A stretch of DNA of 64,000 bases from Vreelandella lionensis (GTDB lineage Bacteria > Pseudomonadota > Gammaproteobacteria > Pseudomonadales > Halomonadaceae), in NCBI RefSeq assembly GCF_002087295.1, contig NZ_MWVI01000099.1, forward strand, positions 62,001-126,000. Reading direction: 5' to 3'. Below are positions 19,359-27,533 of this stretch, one piece after another. A model generated the notes under the pieces. That model saw only the letters and a program-made list of their open reading frames with translations, searched no databases and was not told where the DNA came from. The position numbers were made by a program, and so were the translations under genes. Every line of letters begins with the position of its first letter. Positions within the stretch are counted from its first letter, which is position 1.

Positions 19359-20558
19359 ATGCCTTGGCAACTGATTACCCGCTCGCTGCGCCGTTATCCG
19401 GTACGCCCGCCTGATAGCGGTATTGCCCGTCGCAAAAGTATTTGGGAGCGTATCCACCTCGACCCTTGGCTGCTAGGGATGCTGTTGGTGTTGATGGGTG
19501 GCGGTTTGATGGTGCTTTACAGCGCTTCCGGGCAGCGTATCGACACCGTGATTGCCCAAGCCATGCGCTTTGGTATTGCGCTTTCTGGCATGGTGATTAT
19601 TGCACAATTTTCCCCTTCAACTTTTTTACGCTGGGCCCCGCTGGCTTACGGCGCTGGGCTAGCGATGCTGTTGGCGGTTGAAGTTGTCGGCGATGTAGGT
19701 ATGGGCGCCAAGCGTTGGCTGGAAATTCCGGGGGTCATCCGTTTTCAGCCCTCTGAGATGATGAAGTTAGCCGTACCGCTCATGGTGGCCGCTTATTTAA
19801 ATCGCTGCCAGTTGCCGCCTAGGCTGCGTGATATTGTGGTGTGTGCGGTGATTATCGGCGTGCCCGTGGTGCTCACGGCTATCCAGCCTGACCTTGGGAC
19901 ATCGCTGCTGGTGGCTAGTGCTGCGGTGATTGTGGTGCTTCTGGCTGGGCTCTCTTGGAAGCTCATTGGCTTGGTCGCGGCCCTGGGCGCGGCGGGCCTG
20001 CCGGTACTATGGATGAACATGCACAACTACCAGCGCCAGCGGGTACTGACATTTTTAGACCCTGATAGCGACCCGTTGGGCTCAGGGTGGAACATTATTC
20101 AATCCACCACGGCTATTGGCAGCGGCGGGCTGTGGGGAAAGGGGTGGTTGGAAGGAACGCAGTCTCAGCTTGAGTTCCTGCCAGAGCGACATACCGACTT
20201 TATTATTGCCGTACTTGGTGAGGAGTTCGGCCTGGTGGGTATGCTCTTGCTGCTAACACTATATATCATGATTGTAGGCCGCGGCTTATGGCTGGCATCG
20301 TCATCCCAAGATACCTTTGGGCGGCTGTTTGCGGGCAGTATTATCCTGACGTTTTTTATCTATGTATTTGTCAATGTGGGCATGGTGAGCGGCATTTTGC
20401 CGGTGGTAGGCGTACCGTTGCCACTGGTAAGTTTTGGCGGGACCTCCAGCGTGACCTTGTTAGCTGGGTTCGGTATTCGCATGTCCATACATGCCCATCG
20501 GCGGTTATTGCCACTTAAAGGTTTGAACAGTGGTAGTGCGTATTCACAGGAGTGGTGA
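19359..20558 (+). CDS. mrdB: Peptidoglycan glycosyltransferase RodA (MrdB)
   Basis: SEDS-family polytopic membrane protein that polymerises lipid II in the elongasome with PBP2. The 399 residues start with a basic cytoplasmic tail and then ~10 hydrophobic segments. Family blocks include GAKRWLEIPGVIRFQPSEMM, AIQPDLGTSLLV, FLPERHTDFIIAVLGEEFGL and GVPLPLVSFGGTSSVTLLAG. Length and order are normal. It lies between mrdA and mltB in a continuous run. Confidence 0.96.
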   Translation: MPWQLITRSLRRYPVRPPDSGIARRKSIWERIHLDPWLLGMLLVLMGGGLMVLYSASGQRIDTVIAQAMRFGIALSGMVIIAQFSPSTFLRWAPLAYGAGLAMLLAVEVVGDVGMGAKRWLEIPGVIRFQPSEMMKLAVPLMVAAYLNRCQLPPRLRDIVVCAVIIGVPVVLTAIQPDLGTSLLVASAAVIVVLLAGLSWKLIGLVAALGAAGLPVLWMNMHNYQRQRVLTFLDPDSDPLGSGWNIIQSTTAIGSGGLWGKGWLEGTQSQLEFLPERHTDFIIAVLGEEFGLVGMLLLLTLYIMIVGRGLWLASSSQDTFGRLFAGSIILTFFIYVFVNVGMVSGILPVVGVPLPLVSFGGTSSVTLLAGFGIRMSIHAHRRLLPLKGLNSGSAYSQEW

Positions 20559-20562
20559 GCGA

Positions 20563-21588
20563 ATGAACAGGGCGCGAAGTAAAGCAGGCGGTTACGCAAT
20601 TGCCATGCTAGTAGCGTGTTCGGCCCCTGCGTTAGCGGCAGAGGAGGAGATCAGCTTTGATCCTCAGCGCAATACGCAGACCCAACAGTTGGTCGATGAG
20701 CTGGCCCAGCAGGGCGTGCCGAGCGAGTGGCTTGAGCAGGCGCTGATGCAGGCAAATTATCGCCAGGAAGTACTGGACGCCATGGCAGGTGCGGCGGAAC
20801 GGCGGCTGCGCTGGTTTGAATACCGTGATATTTTTCTGACCGAGCAGCGCATTGGAGAGGGCGCGGCTTTTATGCAGGAGCATGCTGATACGCTCGCGCG
20901 CGCGCAGTCAGTATATGGCGTGCCCCCAGAGGTGATCACTGCGATTATTGGTGTGGAGACTTACTACGGTCGTCATAAAGGTCGCCATAAAGTGTTGGAT
21001 TCGCTGGCAACGCTGGCTTTTCACCACCCGGCGCGAGGTGAGTTCTTCCGGGGCGAGCGGGCAGCGTTTTTGACGATTGCTTATCAGCAGGAAGTGGCGC
21101 CCAGCTCACTGTACGGTTCCTATGCAGGTGCCATGGGTTACCCGCAGTTTATTCCCACCAGCTACCAGGCGTATGCCGTTGACTTTGATGACGACGATAA
21201 GCGCGACCTGTGGAATAACCCGGTGGATGCTATTGGTAGCGTTGCCAACTATTTTGCCGAGCACGGCTGGCAGCGTGATGGAGCGATCTATCACCAGGCA
21301 GAAGGGCCTGACGCGCGCCCTGATGGGCTAACCTTTAACCAAACGGTGCGTCCCACAACAACTGCCGCTAAGCCTGTCGAGCAGGGCATTGTGACAGCAG
21401 ACTCCCTGGCGCCCGATACGCCAGTGGTGCCCCTGGTGCTGGAGTATGCCGATGGCCAGGAAAGCTACCGGCTGGGTGAGTACAATTTCTATGTGATTAC
21501 CCGCTATAACCATAGCCACCTCTACGCCATGGCAGTCGCCGAACTGGCAGAGGCCATCAAGCAGCAAGCTGAGGCTGAGCATGACTAA
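20563..21588 (+). CDS. mltB: Membrane-bound lytic murein transglycosylase B
   Basis: Periplasmic enzyme cleaving glycan strands to anhydro-muropeptides. The ATG at 20563 (MNRARSKAGGYAIAMLVACS) gives a signal peptide ending near ALAAEEE, after AGGAG. The earlier in-frame GTG lies inside the end of rodA. Catalytic glutamate region: VITAIIGVETYYGRHKG; then YAGAMGYPQFIPTSYQAYAV and WNNPVDAIGSVANYFAEHGW, typical of MltB. The cysteine in the signal sequence (VACSAPA) is a possible lipidation site. 341 residues, overlapping rlpA by 8 bp. Confidence 0.93.
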   Translation: MNRARSKAGGYAIAMLVACSAPALAAEEEISFDPQRNTQTQQLVDELAQQGVPSEWLEQALMQANYRQEVLDAMAGAAERRLRWFEYRDIFLTEQRIGEGAAFMQEHADTLARAQSVYGVPPEVITAIIGVETYYGRHKGRHKVLDSLATLAFHHPARGEFFRGERAAFLTIAYQQEVAPSSLYGSYAGAMGYPQFIPTSYQAYAVDFDDDDKRDLWNNPVDAIGSVANYFAEHGWQRDGAIYHQAEGPDARPDGLTFNQTVRPTTTAAKPVEQGIVTADSLAPDTPVVPLVLEYADGQESYRLGEYNFYVITRYNHSHLYAMAVAELAEAIKQQAEAEHD

Positions 21589-22564
21589 ACTGCGAATCAA
21601 TATGCGCTACCTAAGCGGCTCGCTGCTGTTAGCTGCCTTGGTGAGCGGGTGTGCCAGCCAAGCGCCGCAGCGTGCAGGCGGAGAGGTAGGTGCTTCAAGC
21701 TCCGCGCCTGCTGCTCCGGCGGCTGCCAGTGGCGAGCGCTATGCGATGACTGGCGATGCCTACCCGGTTGCGCCGCCGGATGTCACCACCGTACCTGACG
21801 CCGAGCCGCGCCTTGAACAGCCCTCTAGAGCGGGTAATCGCTCTACCTATGAAGTGTGGGGAGAAACATATCACGTGTTGCCCGATGCCCGTGGCTATGA
21901 GCGTCAGGGCACGGCTTCCTGGTACGGTGAGAAATTTCATGGCTACGCCACCTCTAACGGTGAGATCTACGACATGTACAAAATGTCAGCCGCTCACCGC
22001 TCGCTCCCATTGCCCACGTTTGCCCGTATCACTAGCTTGAATAACGGCCGCTCGGTGATTGTCCGCGTTAATGACCGTGGCCCTTTTCACAGCGACCGCG
22101 AAATTGATCTCTCATATGCTGCAGCCGCGCGCCTCGGTATTTTGGACAACGGCACAGGCCCGGTACGCGTAGAAGCCATTGATCCAGCCCAGTGGCTAGC
22201 TGAGCGGGGCCGGGGTGGCGGCACAACCGCTTCACCAGCAGCGCCTGCTGCGCCAGTGATGGCGTCGAGTGCTGCGGCGCCATCTTCTCCGGCGGCTCGC
22301 CCGGCGGCGCCTGTTCAAGCAGCAGCATCCCGTGCCGTAGAGGCTAGTGATGCGATCTATCTGCAAATTGCCGCGCTAGGGAGTGCCGAAGGAGCACAGC
22401 AGCTCCAGCAGCGATTGGCCGGTGAATTGCCTCACGGTGTGCGCGTGAAAAGCGATGCCGATGTTCACCGAGTGCAGGTGGGCCCTGTGAATCCTGGACA
22501 AGAAACGCAGGCACGTGAAGAACTTCGTCGTGCAGGCTTTCCTCAAGTGTTTGTCGTGAGATAA
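21581..22564 (+). CDS. rlpA: Septal ring lytic transglycosylase / lipoprotein RlpA
   Basis: Outer-membrane lipoprotein that cleaves stem-less glycan strands at division or lateral sites. MRYLSGSLLLAALVSGCASQ is a lipoprotein signal (VSGC). The double-psi beta barrel spans roughly residues 105-205: GTASWYGEKFHGYATSNGE, AAHRSLPLPTFARITSLNNG and RVNDRGPFHSDREIDLSYAA. An Ala/Pro/Ser-rich linker (~210-255) leads to a C-terminal SPOR domain (YLQIAALGSAEGAQQLQQRL to RAGFPQVFVVR) that binds denuded peptidoglycan. 327 residues, a normal mltB-rlpA-dacA context. Confidence 0.95.
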   Translation: MTKLRINMRYLSGSLLLAALVSGCASQAPQRAGGEVGASSSAPAAPAAASGERYAMTGDAYPVAPPDVTTVPDAEPRLEQPSRAGNRSTYEVWGETYHVLPDARGYERQGTASWYGEKFHGYATSNGEIYDMYKMSAAHRSLPLPTFARITSLNNGRSVIVRVNDRGPFHSDREIDLSYAAAARLGILDNGTGPVRVEAIDPAQWLAERGRGGGTTASPAAPAAPVMASSAAAPSSPAARPAAPVQAAASRAVEASDAIYLQIAALGSAEGAQQLQQRLAGELPHGVRVKSDADVHRVQVGPVNPGQETQAREELRRAGFPQVFVVR

Positions 22565-22587
22565 TACCTCTCAACATGTGCACAAGT

Positions 22588-22610
22588 GGCGCGTAATGCG
22601 CCGCCTTTTT
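22588..22610 (+). terminator. Hairpin with T run between rlpA and dacA
   Basis: GGCGC, a 5-base loop and GCGCC are followed by GCC and TTTTTC. The stem is short, so it may attenuate rather than end transcription between rlpA and dacA. It is the only such structure in this gene run. Confidence 0.55.
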
Positions 22611-22632
22611 CTTTGTTAGTGAGAAGTTTGTG

Positions 22633-23832
22633 ATGAATGTCTTGATGTCAATTCGCCGTACCGCCAAGCTTTGCCTGTTCGCGGCCATGACGGCAGTCGT
22701 ATCACCTGCGATGGCGCAGGTGATCCCTCAGCCGCAAACAATTATTCCCGCACCGCCCCAATTAGCGGCGAGTTCGTGGATTCTAATGGATGCCAACAGC
22801 GGGCGGATTCTTGCTGAGCACAACTCTGATGAGCGCCTGCCTCCGGCGAGTTTGACCAAGCTGATGACCGCTTATTTGGTGGAGCGCGAGCTTGATCGTG
22901 GCACCATTAATTTGACCGATATGGTCAATATCAGTGAAAACGCCTGGCGCACCGGCGGCTCTAAAATGTTTATCGAAGTCGGTGATCGGGTATCGGTGGA
23001 TAACCTGCTGCACGGCATCATTATTGTGTCGGGTAACGATGCCAGCGTCGCGATGGCCGAACATCTGGCGGGGGGAGAAGCCCCGTTTGCAGACTTGATG
23101 AACCAGCACGCCACGCGCCTGGGAATGAACGACACTAACTTCATGAACGCCACCGGCTTGCCTCATGAAAATCACTATTCAACTGCCCACGACATGGCAC
23201 GCTTGTCTCGGCACATCATCAATGATTATCCCGAGCACTATGAGATCTACTCCCAGCGTAACTTCTCTTTTGGTGGTATTGATCAGCCGAACCGCAACCG
23301 TCTGCTGTGGCGTGACCCCTCTGTAGATGGCCTGAAGACTGGCTGGACAACGGAAGCGGGCTACTGCCTAGTTTCCTCAGCGCAGCGTGATGGTATGCGC
23401 CTGATTTCAGTGGTTATGGGGACTAGCTCTGATGAAGCACGTGCCCAGGAGTCCCAGAAGTTATTAAGCTACGGTTTCCGTTTCTATGAAACTATGAAGC
23501 TGTACGAGCGTGGTGCGGTACTGGCGACTCCGCGAGTATGGGGCGGTGATACTAACGAGCTACGCGTGGGAGTGGATGAAGAAGTCTTTATGACGCTGCC
23601 TCGTAACCGAAATGAAGAGCTTCGTGCGCGCTTGAATCTTGATGCTGACCTTCAAGCCCCTGTCGCAGTTGGCGATAACGTTGGCACTTTGGAAGTCTAT
23701 CTAGGTGAGGAAATGGTAGGTGAGCGTCAGCTGGTAGCACTGGAAAATATCGAAGAGGGCGGCTTGTTCAAGCGCCTATTCGATCAAGTTCAGCGCTTCT
23801 TTAGCAACCTGATCAGCAATTTCACCAGCTAA
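22633..23832 (+). CDS. dacA: D-alanyl-D-alanine carboxypeptidase (PBP5/6 type)
   Basis: Low-molecular-weight PBP that trims the terminal D-Ala of stem peptides. Signal peptide MNVLMSIRRTAKLCLFAAMT to about AMAQ; catalytic serine in PPASLTKLMTAY (SLTK), SGN in IIVSGNDASVAMAEHL, KTG in VDGLKTGWTTEAGYC. A C-terminal beta domain and amphipathic anchor (KRLFDQVQRFFSNLISNF) attach it to the inner membrane. The start at 22633 is adjacent to an in-frame GTG at 22630. ~400 residues, full length. The downstream gap to ybeD contains a long-arm inverted repeat (ATAAGGCC/GGCCTTAT). Confidence 0.95.
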   Translation: MNVLMSIRRTAKLCLFAAMTAVVSPAMAQVIPQPQTIIPAPPQLAASSWILMDANSGRILAEHNSDERLPPASLTKLMTAYLVERELDRGTINLTDMVNISENAWRTGGSKMFIEVGDRVSVDNLLHGIIIVSGNDASVAMAEHLAGGEAPFADLMNQHATRLGMNDTNFMNATGLPHENHYSTAHDMARLSRHIINDYPEHYEIYSQRNFSFGGIDQPNRNRLLWRDPSVDGLKTGWTTEAGYCLVSSAQRDGMRLISVVMGTSSDEARAQESQKLLSYGFRFYETMKLYERGAVLATPRVWGGDTNELRVGVDEEVFMTLPRNRNEELRARLNLDADLQAPVAVGDNVGTLEVYLGEEMVGERQLVALENIEEGGLFKRLFDQVQRFFSNLISNFTS

Positions 23833-23941
23833 TCCCATAAGGCCTGATCTCTGAGCGATGCACCTTGTATTGTCAGGGGTGGGGCCTTATTTACTTACCA
23901 GTTAGCCATCAAACGATTCACTTGTTCCCTAAAGGCGAGAT

Positions 23942-24253
23942 ATGAAAAAAGGCGCTAAACAAGGGCTGCGAGATTTACGCCAGCCTGCGGCCAAAGAGCC
24001 ACCTAAAATTACCTTTCCCTGTGACTACTCCTTGAAAGTGGTTGGTGATGCCGCCGACGATTTCCCTGCGGCGGTGTGCCAAGTCATCGTCAAGCATGCG
24101 CCAGACTTTGATGAAACCACGCTGCAGGTGGTGGATAGCCGTAATGGCCGCTTCCAGTCAGTGCGTGTCACTATTGTTGCTACTGGCGAGCAGCAGCTAA
24201 GCCAGCTGTTTGATGAGCTGAAAGCTACAGGCCGTGTTCACATGGTGGTTTAA
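23942..24253 (+). CDS. ybeD: YbeD family (DUF493) protein
   Basis: A 103-residue ACT-like fold protein of unknown role that is nearly always found between dacA and lipB. Family blocks seen: [60 protein letters not shown] and [15 protein letters not shown]. The first ~20 residues ([14 protein letters not shown]) are a species-specific basic extension. Separated from lipB by 2 bp. Confidence 0.92.
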   Translation: MKKGAKQGLRDLRQPAAKEPPKITFPCDYSLKVVGDAADDFPAAVCQVIVKHAPDFDETTLQVVDSRNGRFQSVRVTIVATGEQQLSQLFDELKATGRVHMVV

Positions 24254-24255
24254 CC

Positions 24256-24906
24256 ATGACGCATGATGCCCCGATAGAGCTTCATCGCCTAGGACATCGC
24301 CCTTATCTGCCCGTGTGGGAATCCATGCGAGAGCTAACCGATACTCGGGATGAGACCACTGCCGATCAGTTTTGGCTGGTGGAGCATGACCCGGTATTTA
24401 CCCAAGGGCAGGCGGGTAAGCCAGAGCACCTGCTGATGCCGGGGGCTATCCCTGTCGTCAATACCGATCGGGGGGGGCAAGTGACTTACCATGGTCCTGG
24501 GCAGGTGGTGCTTTATCCACTGTTGGATGTACGGCGCGGGAAAGTGGGGGTGCGTGATTTGGTCAGTGCCTTAGAAAACGCTGTTATCGCCGTGCTGGCG
24601 GAATATGGTGTTAGCGCTTGGGCTAAACCGGATGCACCGGGTGTCTATGTGGAAACCGTTCAAGGGGAGGCCAAAATAGCCTCGCTAGGGCTGCGTATTC
24701 GTCGTGGTGCCAGTTATCACGGTGTGGCGCTCCATGTAGACGGCGACCTTTCCCCGTTCGCACGAATCAATCCGTGCGGCTATGCGGGGATGCAGGTTAC
24801 ACGGCTTGCTGATGTGACTGAGCTTTCAACAGAACACGATGTGGGCGAGCAGCTAGCGATAGCGTTAGCGTCACAGCTACAACGACGCTTGGTAAGGCCT
24901 GCATAA
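24256..24906 (+). CDS. lipB: Octanoyl-[acyl-carrier-protein]:protein N-octanoyltransferase LipB
   Basis: Transfers octanoate from ACP to lipoyl domains, the first step of lipoate synthesis. 216 residues with [40 protein letters not shown] (catalytic lysine in AKIASLG) and [14 protein letters not shown] (acyl-accepting cysteine). Ends the plus-strand run; lipA, which acts next, faces it from the opposite strand across 114 bp that contain a 12-bp-stem hairpin. Confidence 0.96.
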   Translation: MTHDAPIELHRLGHRPYLPVWESMRELTDTRDETTADQFWLVEHDPVFTQGQAGKPEHLLMPGAIPVVNTDRGGQVTYHGPGQVVLYPLLDVRRGKVGVRDLVSALENAVIAVLAEYGVSAWAKPDAPGVYVETVQGEAKIASLGLRIRRGASYHGVALHVDGDLSPFARINPCGYAGMQVTRLADVTELSTEHDVGEQLAIALASQLQRRLVRPA

Positions 24907-24976
24907 GCAGCTGACCAGGGAAGTTGAGGAAGTTGAATAGCGAGGGAAAGCGAAGGGCGTTAAATGCTGGGCATAT

Positions 24977-25008
24977 CGCCTGCATGGCAGAGCAACGCCA
25001 TGCAGGCG
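24977..25008. terminator. Strong inverted repeat between the convergent lipB and lipA genes
   Basis: CGCCTGCATGGC and GCCATGCAGGCG form a perfect 12-bp stem around an 8-base loop, 12 bp beyond the lipA stop. No T run follows on either strand, so it is not a textbook intrinsic terminator. Its position between convergent genes suggests transcription blocking or 3'-end protection for both. Confidence 0.5.
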
Positions 25009-25020
25009 AAGGTAGATATA

Positions 25021-26076
25021 CTAACCGACGTTAAAAGCAGGAATGCGGTTATTGTCCGGCTCTTCTTGCCCCGGAATGGCCGCTGGGGCGGCAAGACCCA
25101 GATTGTTTTTCTCGAAAACACGGTCTGCTCGGTAGCTAGAGCGTACCAGCGGGCCGGATGGCACTTCCATAAAGCCTTTCTCAAGGCCCAGTACGCGATA
25201 ACGATTAAACTCTTCTGGGCTTACCCAGCGCTCCACGGCCAAGTGGTTTTTGGTTGGGCGCAGGTATTGGCCTAACGTCACGATGTCTACGCCAATCTCG
25301 CGCAAGTCATCGAAGGTTTGCAGGATCTCTTCATCGGTCTCACCCAGCCCCAACATCAAGCTGGTTTTAGTGATGACATCGGGACGATACTGCTTGGCGT
25401 GGGCCAACACATCCAGCGTTTTGCGGTAGCCTGCACGGGGGTCACGCACTTTGCTGGTCAGCCGCTCAACGGTCTCAACGTTTTGCGCAAACACCTCAAG
25501 CCCTGAATCGACCACGCGCTCAATAGCGGCTTTATCGCCATCAAAATCAGGCGTTAACGCCTCAACAACCACCTCCGGCGTGCGCGCTTTAATGGCGCGA
25601 ATACAGTTGGCGTAGTGGGTGGCGCCACCATCGTCTAGATCGTCACGGTCTACTGAGGTCAGCACGATATAGCGAAGACCCATTAGCTCGACGGATTTGG
25701 CGGTATTTTCCGGCTCTTCGTGATCCAGCCAACCTTTAGGGTTGCCAGTATCAACCGCACAGAAGCGGCAGGCGCGGGTACATACTGAGCCCATCAACAT
25801 AATGGTGGCGGTACCATTGCTCCAGCATTCACCCATGTTAGGACAATGGGATTCAGCGCAAACGGTGCTGAGCCGGTGCGTCGCCACGTTTTTCTTAACG
25901 GCCTCAAAACGCTCGCCGCCGGGAATTTGCGCGCGCAGCCACTTTGGCTTGCGCTCAAGTGAAGGGGCATCTGCCTGCGCTTTGCGCTGCTTCATGCCAT
26001 CTTTAATCACCGTCATGCCATGTTCGTTACGGAATTTTTCGCCGCTGTGCACGCGCTGGGAAGGGGTGTTGCTCAT
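25021..26076 (-). CDS. lipA: Lipoyl synthase LipA
   Basis: Radical SAM enzyme inserting two sulfurs into octanoyl domains. The auxiliary cluster motif [12 protein letters not shown], the radical SAM motif [13 protein letters not shown] (CxxxCxxC) and the C-terminal RSSYRADR serine ligand are all present, along with [20 protein letters not shown]. The start [20 protein letters not shown] at 26076 (351 residues) is preferred because the in-frame extension to 26133 is not conserved. The ribosome-binding site is weak at both, so the start is uncertain. Monocistronic. Confidence 0.94.
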   Translation of the reverse strand: MSNTPSQRVHSGEKFRNEHGMTVIKDGMKQRKAQADAPSLERKPKWLRAQIPGGERFEAVKKNVATHRLSTVCAESHCPNMGECWSNGTATIMLMGSVCTRACRFCAVDTGNPKGWLDHEEPENTAKSVELMGLRYIVLTSVDRDDLDDGGATHYANCIRAIKARTPEVVVEALTPDFDGDKAAIERVVDSGLEVFAQNVETVERLTSKVRDPRAGYRKTLDVLAHAKQYRPDVITKTSLMLGLGETDEEILQTFDDLREIGVDIVTLGQYLRPTKNHLAVERWVSPEEFNRYRVLGLEKGFMEVPSGPLVRSSYRADRVFEKNNLGLAAPAAIPGQEEPDNNRIPAFNVG

Positions 26077-26257
26077 AGGAGAGAGCCTCTCTACTGTGCG
26101 GCTGGTAAGCAGAAAATCCGAGCGACGCATCACGAAAAATATACGTGCAAAATGTGGCCGCGATGCAACTGTTTACCATGCCCTGAGTAACGCTAACTGA
26201 TACGTAGGTTGTAAATAATGTAACATATTTGGCAATCAACAAGACACCGTAGAACCG

Positions 26258-27262
26258 CTAGTGATCGTATTCCAGTGACAGGGCGGGTAAGCAGGAAACT
26301 CCATGGCTAGGAAGCGGGCTGCCAGGCGCTTGGAAGTGGCGCTGGAACTCGCTCAGATGCTCACGCACAAAACGCAGGAAGAGCTCTGCTACCGGAGTGG
26401 GAAAGTGGTCTCGGCGGTATACCGTGCACCAGGCGCGGCGAATGGGAAAATTGGGCAGAGACAGGGTAGCGAGCAGGCCCTGTTCCAACTCGCGCTGTAC
26501 CGCCAAACGAGGCAGTACGGCAACGCCCAAATGTACCATTACCCCTTGTTTGATGGCTTCATTGGTGCCCAGCTCGATACGGTGCGGAAGCCCCACTTCT
26601 TGATCCACGGCAAGCTGCTCAAAGGCGCTGCGAACCCCCGAACCAGGCTCGCGCATTAGTACGAAATGGCGTGCGAAATCCGTCAGCGTTGGATTGGGCA
26701 TACTTAGCAGAGGATGTTCTGACCACACTACCGCCACAAGCTCATTTTCAAGAATAGGCATAACCACCAAGCCGTCGTCTTCTGGCACCATGGCCATGAT
26801 CACCACGTCGTCTTGTTGTTCGGCCAGCCGCTCAAGTGCTTGGCTGCGGTTACACACCTTTAAACGCAACTGAACATCCGGGTATCGCGCGCGAAACTTG
26901 GCCAGCAGATAAGGCACGACGTACTGGGCGGACGAGACAGCCGCAATATTCAACTTGCCGCTAATTTTGCCGTTAATATCAGAAAGGTTCATTTGCAGCC
27001 GCGACAGCTGACCAAAGATTTCCCGCGTAGAGAGGGCCAGTGTATCGGCCGTTGGCAGCACGTGGAGAGTTTTCTCCGCATACTTAAAGAGAGGCTGCCC
27101 CAACGCTTGCTCAAGCTGTCGAATCTGCGCGCTCACGGCTGGTTGTGTCAGGCCGAGCTGCTCGGCGGCCCGTGAATAGGAGCGTTGTTGATGCACTGCC
27201 TGAAACACTTGTAGCTGTCGAAATGTTAAGCGGTTGAGCAGCGTGGGGGATGACATAACCAC
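26258..27262 (-). CDS. LysR-family transcriptional regulator (CbbR-like)
   Basis: 334 residues. N-terminal winged helix-turn-helix: LTFRQLQVFQAVHQQRSYSR and AAEQLGLTQPAVSAQIRQLE. The C-terminal periplasmic-binding-like effector domain starts at about residue 95 (GKLNIAAVSSAQYVVPYLLA) and includes VLMREPGSGVRSAFEQ, the phosphate-contacting pattern seen in CbbR/CysB-like members. It is divergent from the DUF3141 gene across ~270 bp, so that gene is a candidate target. Such adjacency is common for LysR regulators; the effector is unknown. Confidence 0.9.
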   Translation of the reverse strand: MVMSSPTLLNRLTFRQLQVFQAVHQQRSYSRAAEQLGLTQPAVSAQIRQLEQALGQPLFKYAEKTLHVLPTADTLALSTREIFGQLSRLQMNLSDINGKISGKLNIAAVSSAQYVVPYLLAKFRARYPDVQLRLKVCNRSQALERLAEQQDDVVIMAMVPEDDGLVVMPILENELVAVVWSEHPLLSMPNPTLTDFARHFVLMREPGSGVRSAFEQLAVDQEVGLPHRIELGTNEAIKQGVMVHLGVAVLPRLAVQRELEQGLLATLSLPNFPIRRAWCTVYRRDHFPTPVAELFLRFVREHLSEFQRHFQAPGSPLPSHGVSCLPALSLEYDH

Positions 27263-27533
27263 CTCAGGGTAAACTTCCTCGGTAAAAAAAGCGCACTGTA
27301 TAAGGCCTGTTATATAGGGCTTGGCCTCAGCGTCGAAATGCTATCACTGATTTAGGGCTACCGCCTTGAAAGCTTGGCGGTATATAAACGGTGTACGTTT
27401 CGATCAATAAGGCAGTCGTTGGAAAAGGGGGGTGGTAATCATCGACGTTAGGCAAGGAGTGGCCTAAACTATATTGCATTGCAGCATCATTGCTTCGGGA
27501 TTGGTGCCATGCATCAACCCAATGGGAGAATAT

